64,000 nucleotides of DNA from Macrophomina tecta (Eukaryota > Ascomycota > Dothideomycetes > Botryosphaeriales > Botryosphaeriaceae): positions 1,364,001-1,428,000 of the forward strand of contig JAKSGN010000002.1 in the NCBI GenBank assembly GCA_024180945.1. The letters are read 5' to 3'. Below the pieces are notes generated by a model that was not told where the DNA came from, ran no database searches, and saw only the letters and a list, made by a program, of their open reading frames with translations. Below, piece by piece: positions 22,838 through 33,189 of the stretch. The position numbers and the translations under genes were made by a program. Each line of letters begins with the position of its first letter. Positions within the stretch are counted from its first letter, which is position 1.

Positions 22838-24154
22838 TGTGACAAGAGATGCGTAAGCTGCAGTTTAATATGAGGCTGTGATTTGATGTGAAGAAGTGTA
22901 GCTGTCGGGAGGCAGTATGTTTCGCTGAGTGAATGTTCGGAAACCGAAGGGCTGATATGATGGGGTTATATAGCTAGGTGTGAACCACGCGGGTACGGAG
23001 GAGTAAAACAGGGTTTTGCGGAGTAAGCTGGACCGTCAGGGTGGGACGTCATGCAGGGTCGAAAGCAGGGAAGCCAGATTGCCTATTCAACACGCGGCGC
23101 ATGGGTCCTACATCGGAAGGGGAAGTGACTCTCTGGTGTGGCGCCGCCAATGGACGACGCCGCAGGAGGTTGTCTCTGGTCTCGCCGTGACAGTGCCACG
23201 TCGCGCGCGCCTACCAGCGCATCGAGAGCGCGCGCTTCGCAGCCAGCTGTCATGAAACGGACGCCCCGATTTTCCTGTTTCGTTCTCCGCTGGAAGCTCG
23301 ATGCTCACCACTGCCTCAAGAGCTAGGGCCTGAATTTGAATAGGATGTCACTCTTCCTGTCTATCAAGCGGAGGAGGTACCGCGAACTGGCGGTCGTGAG
23401 ATCTACGGTGGTTCGTGCTACTACGTCATCGGGCGGTGCTCAGCAAGTTCAACCAACGCTCAGCAGCCATCAAACAAAAGCGACCTTTTCCATTCTTCGA
23501 GAAGATCTACCGGAATCCTCGCTTCTTGGCCGGTAAGACCCTGCTAGTCATTGAACGATTGCGTTATCGTGGTGCACCGCCGGTGTTCTAGAAGGGCGCC
23601 CGCCCACCGTGATCTGTGTTTTGGCTGTAACCCCCGCCTTCGGGGCTCAGCCGTCGTATGGAATGACCCTACCATTGATGAAGTGCGCGGGATGCTGCTG
23701 ATACGTAAGCACTGATGAAACGTAGAGCCTAAACATAGACTCCCTAGATTATTGCTTAACCGAATCACAGAGAGCGGAGTGAGTTGATCTCCCTCCGAGA
23801 TCGTCCTCTGGGCAGGTCCTGTTGTTGCGGCGATTCAACACCAACACCATCCAGTGCTCAATGTAGAGATGGATTTGAGAGCTCTTAAGTCGATAGTGAG
23901 ATTCTACAATGAACCATAGCTTTCCAGTGGATAGTCTTCGCGAGCTGTGTGCACGTCGTCATGTCGTCAGTTGCATCGCGCCCGGCATCATCTCCGATGA
24001 TGTAATGACCACCATACAAAAGCACGGCGGCCGCTTCCCTATTCTCTTCCACAACCTACAGCAATTCCCAACCAAACACTTTTCCAATCTTCGAAGATTC
24101 GGCTCTATTTCTACAACCAAATCACCCCCAAGTTTCCCGCATATAGACTTCATC
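22838..24154. other. Divergent intergenic region, nothing recognised
   Basis: 1.3 kb between the start of the small basic gene (minus) and the start of the SDR gene (plus), so both promoters lie here. Short frames only. Confidence 0.65.
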
Positions 24155-25202
24155 ATGAGCTCTCAGTTCGAGCAAGGTAAACGGGTGCTCTGTGAAGCAT
24201 TGGAATTCAGTAACTGACATGCAAAAGGCCACAACCCCCCCACTCAGGACCAGCAGCCCCCGGGACTACAGTCTGAGCTCAAGGGCCCCAAGCCCCAGGA
24301 CGAGAATCTTCCCACTGAGGATGGCGGATACCAGATCTACAAGGCGGCCGGCAAGCTTGAGGGCAAGAAGGCACTTATTACTGGCGGTGACAGTGGCATT
24401 GGTCGCGCGGTCGCAATCCTGTTCGCCATGGAGGGCGCAGACAGCTTCATTGCCTACTTGCCCCAGGAAGAGTCCGACGCCCAAGAGACGAAGAAGAAGG
24501 TTGAGGAGAAGGGACGGAAATGCCACCTGTTTGCGACAGATCTGACGGACAAGAAGAACTGCAAGGCCGTAGCAGACAAGGCTTTGGAGACTATGGGCGC
24601 TGTCAACATTCTGGTCAATAACGCTGCTTACCAGATGATGGTTAACGACATCCAGGAACTCTCTGAGTATGTGGTCCGCAAGAATACATTTTGGTGAGAA
24701 CAGCTTGCTGATGTTTTGCTAGGGAGCAATGGGAACACACCTTCAATGTCAACATCCACCCCTATGTAAGTAACAACCTCACTGAGCCAAGGATCCACAA
24801 CTCACCAGAGCCTAGTTCTACCTCTCCAAGTACATCATCCCCCACATGAAGGAGGGTGACACCATCATCAACAACGCCTCCATCAACGCCTATATCGGCC
24901 GCCCCGATCTCCTAGATTACACTTCGACCAAGGGCGCCATCGTCTCCTTCACTCGTGGGCTCTCCAATCAATATGTCAGCAAGGGCATTCGCGTCAACGC
25001 TGTCGCTCCCGGTCCTGTTTGGACGCCTTTGATCCCTGCAACCATGAACAAAGAGGCCCAGGATCAGTTTACGTCCCCAATGGGACGCCCCAGCCAGCCG
25101 AGCGAGATTGCGAGCTGCTTCGTCTTCTTGGCCAGCATGGATTCGAGGAGTATCTCGGGTCAGACAATCCACGCCAACGGTGGTGTAGTTGTCAATGGTT
25201 AA
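24155..25202 (+). CDS. Short-chain dehydrogenase/reductase, YhxD/glucose-dehydrogenase-like
   Basis: Four exons (24155-24176, 24228-24666, 24723-24765, 24816-25202) encode 296 aa. It is a classical SDR with a ~50-residue leader rich in Gln, Pro and Lys (GPKPQDENLPTEDGGYQIY), then the cofactor motif TGGDSGIGR (59-67), the NNAAYQ motif, catalytic Ser190 in NNASINAY and the Tyr203-x3-Lys207 pair in YTSTKGA. The leader and core resemble the bacterial/fungal general-stress oxidoreductases related to YdaD/YhxD. The substrate is unknown; NADP(H) or NAD(H) use is inferred from the fold. No organelle signal is clear. The joins around exon 3 restore LSEEQWEHTFNVNIHPYFYL. Confidence 0.93.
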
Positions 25203-25648
25203 GTGCAGGATACTGGCGATATTCAGGCAACACTGCACTACCGAGATCGAGCATTGCTTAAGGCGAAGATGATTTAGTCAAACTGGTAGTATAGGCGCAT
25301 AGGCGCAGACGGAAGTAATGAATGTACGAAATGCATGACCTAGTTTGCCCCTTTGAACACCCCCCAATATACTTCTCGATAGAGTGAACTTCGTTGGGAT
25401 ACGTGAATTACTCGGAAATTGATAGCAAGGGATATGCAATCTGAGGTGAGAACAAGCTGTAACATGAATGATGATGCACTGGTGCCGTTTGCGGAAAACA
25501 CGAGGGATGGCGGCGTAGAATCACGTGTGCGCTATACCATTTCGGTATTGGAGCTACGCGACAGGTGTCCCTGGACGATCATCGACCATGGTGTTGCGTT
25601 TCTGCCGCCGACGCTCTCTCCGCCCGCAAGCAACACACCCCAGACGCA
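25203..25648. other. Intergenic between SDR and p24 genes
   Basis: 446 bp holding the SDR 3' flank and the p24 promoter; nothing else recognised. Confidence 0.7.
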
Positions 25649-26602
25649 ATGGCTCGCTCAACACTACGGCTGTCGGGTTTCAGCTCGTTGCTCACCCTCC
25701 TGGCCTTCGCCGCCTGGCTGGTGCCCGCCAACGCCCTGTACTTCTACATGGAGGGCAACGGCCAGAAATGCTTCTTCGAGGAGCTCCCCAAGGACACGCT
25801 GGTCGTCGGTCAGTAACCAGTTCCTCGACTCCACTTCCAAACCACTCTAGCCACGCTCCATACACCATCGCACCAGCAAAGCCCATGGCGCAATATCTCT
25901 TCTCTCTTCCCTCCCCCTTCTCCACCAATACCGAGCTAATCCCCACCTGCCACGACCAACAGGTCACTACAACGCCGAGCAATGGGATGAAGGCTTGCGC
26001 GCCTTCATGCCCAACAACAATGTGCAGATCTACATTTCGGTCGAGGAGGTCTTCGACAGCGATCACCGCGTCGTCTCGCAGCGCGGCGCCTCGCAGAAGG
26101 GCAAGTTTACCTTCTCGGCCGCCGACTCGGGCGAGCACCGCATCTGCTTCTCGCCCATCGGCGCCGCCACCCACGCCGGCTGGCTGCCTGGCGGCCAGCA
26201 GGTCGGCAGCATCCGCTTCGACCTCGACCTGGCCATCGGCGAGACCAGCAAGATCGAGAGCGACGACAAGGACAAGATCCAGAGCCTGCAGGAGAAGGTC
26301 AGGGACCTGAACGCCAGGTTGCAGGATATCAGGCGCGAGCAGGTTTTCCAGAGGGTAAGGCTTAGTCTCCATCCTGCTCCTCAATTGCGTGTCGTACGCC
26401 ATTTACTTTCATGGGAGCTCCATTGTACTGATAAAAAGTTGCGAAATGATAGGAACGTGAGGCCGAGTTCAGAGATCAGTCCGAATCAACCAACGCCAAG
26501 GTCGTCCGCTGGTCGCTTGTCCAGGTCGCTGTCCTGGGCGTCACCTGCGCCTGGCAGCTGTCGCACTTGCGCGCCTTCTTCATCAAGCAGAAGCTCACTT
26601 GA
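25649..26602 (+). CDS. p24/EMP24 family cargo receptor (Erp/TMED type)
   Basis: Three exons, 25649-25808, 25963-26354 and 26453-26602, encode 233 aa. Residues 1-29 are a signal peptide ending ...LVPANA. The GOLD domain follows, beginning [18 protein letters not shown], whose Cys pairs with the later Cys in HRICFSPIG. Next comes a coiled coil (about 145-195, [20 protein letters not shown]) and a single C-terminal membrane span. The cytosolic tail FFIKQKLT carries the diphenylalanine COPII signal and lysines near the C-terminus. The start LYFYMEG and tail fit the alpha-like class (Erp1/Erp5/Erp6, TMED9). These proteins cycle in COPII/COPI vesicles between ER and Golgi. An upstream in-frame non-hydrophobic extension is possible but would mask the signal peptide. 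Confidence 0.94.
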
Positions 26603-27111
26603 GAGGAGGAGCATGTATGCATACGGAGGCAAAGTGACACAAAAAGGAAAGGGGCGTTGGGCTTCCGTGCACGATGAATGACGGCTTTCGACTTCAGATA
26701 TGAGTTTTCTCTTCCTCATCAGGGTACATATATAGTAAGGCGGTCATCGATTGTGGCGATTGGCGGCTAGACAGAAATCATTATTCGTATGCCAATCAGG
26801 GAAATCCCGTATATTTATGGAGAAGTGTACTAGTACGCGGCCTAGTTCTTCGTGCTGCTTGTGTCTGCCACCAAGTCCTCCAAGACGTTTCGTTCCCATG
26901 TAGTTCTTGTCTGAAGAACGCTAGCGGTATTCATGATAGGAGAACAGTTCAATGAGTGTTCTTGTTTCATTTTACGCCACGACAACTATAAATCGTGGCC
27001 ACGTAATTCCAACCCAATCAACTGTTTTTCACTTCGCATGGCTATACTGCCAAATCTACCAGCACTTCGAAAGCAAACAGGATAGAGACTAATCCTGCAG
27101 TTGGAAATCAA
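26603..27111. other. Convergent 3' flanks of p24 and MED5
   Basis: 509 bp between facing stop codons; A/T-rich around 26760-26830, consistent with 3' UTR sequence. Confidence 0.7.
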
Positions 27112-30100
27112 TTAGAAGTTCAAGTCGTCATCAAACCCCATGAGCCCAGAGAAGACATCGTCATCAGCCGTACCCGCACCCGCAGCATCCAAAATACCAT
27201 CCATGCTACCATCACCGCCAAGTCCGAGCGCGTCAAGGTCTGTTGTAGTTCCATCTGCTCCGCCGCCCAGACCAGCCGTTACGTCAAGGGCACTTTGGTC
27301 GAGACCGGCCGTAGACGTATTGGCATCCGCACCGCCGCCGCTGGTCGCTGTCACGTCGCCTGCTCCTGATACTGAAATGTCCATGTGGACGTCGCCCATC
27401 TCAATACCTTGCATGAGGTTGCCGTTGAGAGCTGCGGCATCCGCGGCAGTTCCGGCGGTGGGGAGATGCACGCCGGCGGCCGCGGCTTCCGCGAGCTGTG
27501 CCTCGACGCGGCGGTGGAGGCGTATGGCTGCTTCGGCGAGGCCCGGATCGCTTTGCATGAGCGGGGCTGGGTCGTCGATTTCGTGCTTGAGCATCTCGCG
27601 GAGGTTCAGGGAGCCGTTCCTCGGCGGCGTGTGTATGGGTGCGTGGGAATTGAGCCATGATACGGGGGTGCAGCTGTTGATGTGTGTTGGCGCGCATATG
27701 ATGTTAAGGGCGATGCCAAGCGCGACGGCTCCTGTACCGGCTACGGTTTGATTCCTGAGTTCCTCCAGAATGGCACGGAGAACCTTTTGTGCGCCGACAA
27801 TCTGCAATGCACTGAAGACCTGTCGGTGCGTATACGCAGGTGGAGTGGGGTTAAGATCTGCAGTGGAATTCCAATTGGTGAGGTGCTGCATGGTAAACTT
27901 GATTGCGGAGCGGAAGGAGGCCCCGGGGTTGGACATCCAGGGTTCAAGCTCTGCTGAAGAGCTCCAGGGCGTTCGTTCATAGTCATGGTAAGAGCGCAAA
28001 GCTTCAAGCAGCGGGCTGATGTCTGTTCGCGATGGTTCTCGATGCTGAATGCTCTTCAAGCATCGTTCAAGCCTACGAGACACCATTGAGACGATAGTAC
28101 CGTGCATGGCCTGTGCCTCACCAGAGATTGAAGCGGGTCTTATGAGCCTCGCTAGTATCTGCATTGTGATATCGAGGTCATGAGAATTTTGTTCCAGAGC
28201 ATGTGAGGTGATCCACATTACTGCCCCGACCAGCGAAGGCAGGAGGAAGGTCTCAAGGAGGACTGTGCTAGTCAGCTATTGCTAGTGACAGGATTTACCG
28301 AATGATACTTACATTCTAACCCAGCCTTGACAGTGTCAAGAGGAAGGACATCGGCAGAGCAAGCAAAGATGGTTTGGCTGAAGATGGTTGGAACAAGAAG
28401 ATAGAAATCCTGGGGTTTGCAGCTTGAAAGAAGCTCGTCACTGATGCCTTCAGGATCGTAAAGCCCACGGAGCCAGCCAGCGAGATACTTGTTCTGATCT
28501 TCAGTAAGCTCATCCGTGCCGAGACTCTGGTGGCCCCGCTCTATGAGCTGTACGACGAATGACCCATCTTCGAGCCCAAGGTCGGACGCCTTCAAGTCAT
28601 GTCGAAACAACAAGGCTTGGACAAGCAACAACACAGAGCCAAATTCGTCGTATACAGGCTGGTACTCGCCTTCCAAATAATAAGCACTGCTCTACCAGAC
28701 ACGAAGGCGTTCTTACTTTGATCTTCATCATTTTTCCATGAATCCAAGAGTTGACACAAAGGCTGTAGTATGCTTGCTGGAGAGGTATACTGCAGAACAA
28801 CATCAAGTGAGCGTGGTTTTCGGGACAGAGTATTACAAATAGTTTTGAGAGACATCGTTTCTCTAGTGGAGCAAAGGTTGCGGATGATCTGGGACTCGTC
28901 AGGCCTTTCTGCACTCAAATGATATTAGGGGTAATAAACCTCAGTCATTGCTCCGACAATCGCACCCGCATTGCCATCCATTCCCTCAATCTCGTTCAAG
29001 AGTTCTTCCACGCGCTCGAAGTTTGTCGAACACTGTGCCACCAAGTTTTCCTTGACATACTTTCCGCCAATTGGGACACTACTCATAGGAGTCTCTCCCA
29101 ACAGGCGCTCAATGCTGGACTCGGGAATCAATTGGTGCAGGGCGCATGCAACTAAGAAGTCCTGGCGAACATCGGAGAGCAAGCTGTTGACTGGTGCCAT
29201 GTCGAAAGTCTGTGAGAAAGAAGGGAATGCATTGCGGTCAATGCGATTCAGAGCCTGGGTAATGCAGAGCTCTGGCGTAGTCGTAGGGAACATAGAGCCG
29301 GCAAGAATTGCAACCAGGGTCGGAACTTTGTTGACGAGGAATGAACGGAAGTTAAATATCGTCTCATTCGATTCGCTTCGGTATGTTGCGTTCGCGGCAA
29401 GAACATCGAATGATGCCGTGATAAGGTCGACGGCCATGGATTGAAAATCGACCTGGATGTAGTGAGCTAAGGCCTTTGAGTGATCGCGTCATGCCGTACC
29501 TTGTACCGCGCGTGAAGATAGTTTAGAATCATATTATCGTCAGTCAAAGGACGGGCAACGAGCTGGAATAATCTTTAGTTATCTGCCAGAACCACTGGGC
29601 ATTAGAAACGCACCAGAGAGTTAATGAAGACATAAAGGCCGGCACGCGAATTGATGATAGGCAGGTCCATCACGGTTTCGAGCTGCAGAACCGAGACATC
29701 CAGGCCATGGCTTCCTGGACCATCGTGCATACCGTTGCTTGCATGATCTGTAGTGAGAGAGTATTGCTTCTGGAGCATCCCGAGCCTTTCTCCCCACTGA
29801 AGAGATGCCTGACTTAGATGTGGGACGAAGAAAGTGAGTGACTCAGAAATTGACTTGCGCAATCCTTTTGGCATGGCTGCTTCTATGACACCAGCAACTT
29901 TCGGATGTTCCATGGCAGCAATGACAAGCATACCCAACCCCACTAAAGTCTGCGCCCGCTGCGCCTGGCTGCCATCTGCGAGCGAGTGAATGACTGATTC
30001 GGCTGTTTGGGAGGAATTGAGGACGTTCATCCATCGCGACAATATCGCCAACGTCTTTTGCACCTCAACAATGCTCTTGGGCCTTTCATTAGTGACGAAT

Positions 30101-30465
30101 GCCTTGGAAAGTCTGGCAAAAACCAGCTCTTCTAGCTCCGGTGTGATGTGCCACTGCTGGGGTTGTTGTTTCTTGGGTGAGCCGTGATGTTCGGCTCCTG
30201 TTGCATAATCCCGAGAATATCGGAAGAGCGCGTGGAGAACTTCGGGAGGATCCAGGAAATTGAGCACGAGGAGGCGTTCGAGGTAGACCGGGATTAGAGG
30301 GTCCAAGCAGGCTGTCGCCCTGGACCTGGGCCGCAGAAGAGCCTCCGCAAGCTGAGCTTCGTCGCGGTGAATTCTTTTATTCAGCTGGATCGCCAGCTTC
30401 TCCAGCTTATCCGCACTGAGCCTGTTCTGGAGACATCGGTCGACAAAATGCGTCCACGTGGCCAT
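27112..30465 (-). CDS. MED5: Mediator complex subunit 5 (Nut1)
   Basis: Six exons on the minus strand: 29614-30465, 29500-29562, 29452 down to 28940, 28717-28888, 28313-28669 and 27112-28262, giving 1035 aa. The N-terminus MATWTHFVDRCLQNRLSAD, the central GNAGAIVGAMTE joined to IIRNLCSTRETMSLKTIC, the block DSWKNDEDQSEYQPVYDEFG and the acidic end (FSGLMGFDDDLNF) match the fungal Med5 family (PF08689). Med5 belongs to the Mediator tail module and transmits activator or repressor input to RNA polymerase II. The intron between exons 3 and 4 (28889-28939) uses a weak GTTTAT donor; its acceptor was chosen because it restores the conserved TEIIRNLC. The C-terminal ~150 residues are Gly/Ala/Asp-rich and low-complexity. 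Confidence 0.92.
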
Positions 30466-30968
30466 CTGATGGGATCGCTCGGCCTTGAGGTAAGGGCGTC
30501 TGGAGATCCGAGGCAAGCTGAGGGCGAAAAGGGTCTGGAAAGTTTCTTCGGACGACGCCGTCACATCACGCTTCTCTCGCTGTCAAAGTACCCCTCACTC
30601 ACACACTGTGGGTCCTCGGATCCGGTTGGGCGTTGGTATGGGCAGGTGAGAGACAGAAGGCACGTTTGTTTGGTGAAGATGGCCAAGGTGCAGGAGCACG
30701 GCACCACAGCTTAGTCAGCACGATCACGTGTTTTGGCCCTCCTACCATCATCAAAGTACGACGCATAATTGCGGGTGAGCCAATGCTTTCCAATTAAGAG
30801 TATCATGCTAAATGCAAACAAGAGCATTACTGGCGTGCGGAGCCGCGAGCTCTGAGCAAAGTCCGGGCTGCCGCTGCGTCCCGCAAAGAGAGCCGTTGCC
30901 TGACAAACGCCTTGCTAATGCCATCCTGGTAGCTGTGGAGAACAAGTGCCAACACGAGAAGCATATCA
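30466..30968. other. MED5 promoter and 3' flank of the next gene
   Basis: 503 bp with no recognised gene. Confidence 0.7.
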
Positions 30969-31700
30969 TCAGTGTCGCTCAATACTGTCAGCAGGAACAT
31001 CGTCCATTGCTTCAGGAGCCCTCGGCCCTACCATCCAATCCTCCATGGCCAGCCATTCACTCCACGTCTTCTCGGCAGCTTCAATCTCTTCAAGCTGGAC
31101 GTTTTGCAGCGGTTTCATGAACGGCACCGTTTCGTGAGGCGAAATGTCGTACTGATACTTGACTTTGGCCCATCCAACACTCTTGGCAGCAAATAGGTAG
31201 TTTCGCCGCTCACATTCTTGGACTGGCCCGACGCCTTTTCTCCACTCATCCCCGAAGAAGCCGTGCAGAATGCCTTCTTTATCGAATCCGGTGACTATCA
31301 GGCGTCGGATGTAGGGCACTAGCGAAACCCAGACAGGAACGCCAGGACGAGGGGCATGGGGTGTCGGGTTCTGTCTGGACCAGGATGCGGGATACGATCC
31401 CGGGCCGGTGCCGGGCGGAGCAAGCCCCGACGAACTAACGACAGGACTCGAAGACCACTGAAAGGGGAGGCAGATATTGATGAGCGCCGCCACGGCCTGG
31501 ACGGAGCCATCGTGCTGAGCATGGTCGAGGAAGTATCGCTGGCAGCTCTGATACGCCGGATGCCATTCGAAGATGTCGAACTGCGAGTCTCCGATCATTG
31601 ATTGTCGCGGAGCATCAGCTGACGATGGAGTGGCGGGGAAGAGCCCGCCACGGGACGAGGATGCCTGTGGAAGGCCATTGGAGGGCCCGGGGAACGCCAT
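30969..31700 (-). CDS. Conserved-looking fungal protein of unknown function
   Basis: A single uninterrupted frame of 243 aa from the ATG at 31700 (the frame stays open upstream to about 31904 but that part is low-complexity). The disordered N-terminus (Ser/Pro/Gly-rich) is followed by a globular region: FDIFEWHPAYQSCQRYFLDH, then a Pro/Ser insert, WVSLVPYIRRLIVTGFDKEG, LHGFFGDEWRKGVGPVQ and NYLFAAKSVGWAKVKYQYD. It ends with EIEAAEKTWSEWLAMEDWMV. The density of Trp, Tyr and Phe and the well-defined blocks argue for a folded protein. I recall similar uncharacterised proteins in other Pezizomycotina but cannot assign a function. No signal peptide if the 31700 start is right; the longer start has a hydrophobic stretch that could matter. 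Confidence 0.8.
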   Translation of the reverse strand: MAFPGPSNGLPQASSSRGGLFPATPSSADAPRQSMIGDSQFDIFEWHPAYQSCQRYFLDHAQHDGSVQAVAALINICLPFQWSSSPVVSSSGLAPPGTGPGSYPASWSRQNPTPHAPRPGVPVWVSLVPYIRRLIVTGFDKEGILHGFFGDEWRKGVGPVQECERRNYLFAAKSVGWAKVKYQYDISPHETVPFMKPLQNVQLEEIEAAEKTWSEWLAMEDWMVGPRAPEAMDDVPADSIERH

Positions 31701-33189
31701 GCCCAGGTCGACAGCGACCACGCTGCTGCGGTAGAATGGATTCGGGGAGGAGGCTCTGGAGAGGATGGAGAAGAGCAGGAGGCGCAAAACCACGCGATGG
31801 AAGATGGTCTGGCCGGAGCTTGGTTCTGATTGGGGAGGAGACTGTGTTAGGTAGCGGGCCGGGTCGCTCTGGCAGACGAAGGAGGTAAAGGTAAGCGGTA
31901 GCACGTCGAGCCGCGGGAGGAGGGGACTCCAGAGCGCGTGCTGCTGCTGTATTGCCTGGGCGCGGCTAGTGGCCTTGGGCGGCGGGCGTTTATATATTGA
32001 CGCGCTGGAGGGAGAGGCCCCACCGCCTTGCTATTGCTATGAGCGCTGCTGGAGGGCAGCAGTATAGCAACAATAATGCAGAGCAAGGGTGATATCAACT
32101 CGTCGCGTGTCTCCGTTTGCACCCTCCGCCAGCTGCGGCGGGATCCAGGCCGCGGCTCCAATCCAATATGGGCTCTGTCGGGGCCGCGCCACATGTTCCT
32201 TGCGTCAATCTGCCCTGGCCGCACGACCACCGGGGCTGCACCATGGACCTCGAACAGTGCGCACGGTGCCGCGCCCATCACGGCAGTACACGAGGCGGGG
32301 AGCAACCTGACCTCGCACGGCAGCTGCACGCAGCAGCGCGGGCGCTGTGCTGAAAATAGCCTGTTGGGGCCGCTAGAGGCAGCCCATGTCGCGGCAGGGA
32401 CAAGGGAACCGCTCTCCCCACAGACTAACGACCCAGAGCACTGGATGGGTTGGAGGATGGAAGCATGGCAGGAGCCGGAATGTGGCTGCGAGCTCAGACG
32501 GAGGCGCCGAACGCCGCATGCTGGACGCGGTCGCTGGTGCTGCGCAGGGCGGAGGGCTAGAGCGCTCCACCTCGACCTCACCTCGCCGACCACCACCACT
32601 ACGACGACGACCGCCGCTGCTCTCATTTCTTTTGCGGCGCGCGCTGGCCATGTGCAGCGCGAGTCAACCGCCAGCACCTCTGACATCTGCCACGCGCAGA
32701 GCCCGTATATGTGCTGCAGCGGAGCCGAGCCAATACGCAGCGCGCTGAGTCGCCTCTTCAGCCGCGCCCCAGCCGGCCAGTGGCAGCCTGGGGATGCTCG
32801 CTTCGCTGCACCTGGCCTGCGTGCTGGGAGCCGTGACCTGGGCGTCGGGCATGCTCCTGTCTGCGAGATCTCAGCCCGCTGCGAGCTGAGGCAGTCCGGA
32901 TGACCAGCAGAGCAGCGCTCGCAGCCGCCACGGCTCGCCGCACCGCGTCCGGCCCGCTGGTCTGCGGCGCCTGGGAGTCGCGCGCCTTCGTGCGCTTTCC
33001 GCCGGGCTGGGCGCGAAAGTGCGTCATCCCGCGACAATGCTTGGCCCGCCCGCAGCAGGTCTTCTCCCTCCATCGCTCCCGCAGCGCCCTGTGCCACGAC
33101 ACCAACTTTATTCTGAGCTCTTCCCGGTCCAAGACATCTGCTCGCCAATCTCGCTGATTCCAAATCTGCCCCTGCCTCGTCCCGCGACC
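31701..33189. promoter_or_regulatory. Long GC-rich divergent region
   Basis: 1.5 kb between divergent genes. It is unusually stop-poor on both strands: 31847-33163 is open for 438 codons on minus and 32076-32903 for 275 codons on plus. The implied proteins are Arg/Ala/Ser/Pro-rich with no recognisable domain, so I read this as GC-rich regulatory DNA. A CCACCACCACTACGACGACG-type microsatellite lies at about 32585-32620. Confidence 0.55.

Noticed and set aside
23544..23768. Possible mobile-element relic upstream of the SDR gene
   Set aside because: Only a short unremarkable frame; no terminal repeats, target duplication or transposase similarity seen.
25565..25648. Upstream in-frame extension of the p24 protein
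   Set aside because: It would bury the signal peptide behind a polar 28-residue leader; the ATG at 25649 gives a normal secretory start.
27140..27751. 203-codon frame antisense to MED5
   Set aside because: Antisense of the low-complexity Gly/Ala/Asp-rich Med5 C-terminus, giving a Pro/Ser/Ala-rich product.
28909..28939. 31-nt intron in MED5
   Set aside because: A later acceptor at 28889 gives a normal 51-nt intron and restores the conserved junction TEIIRNLC.
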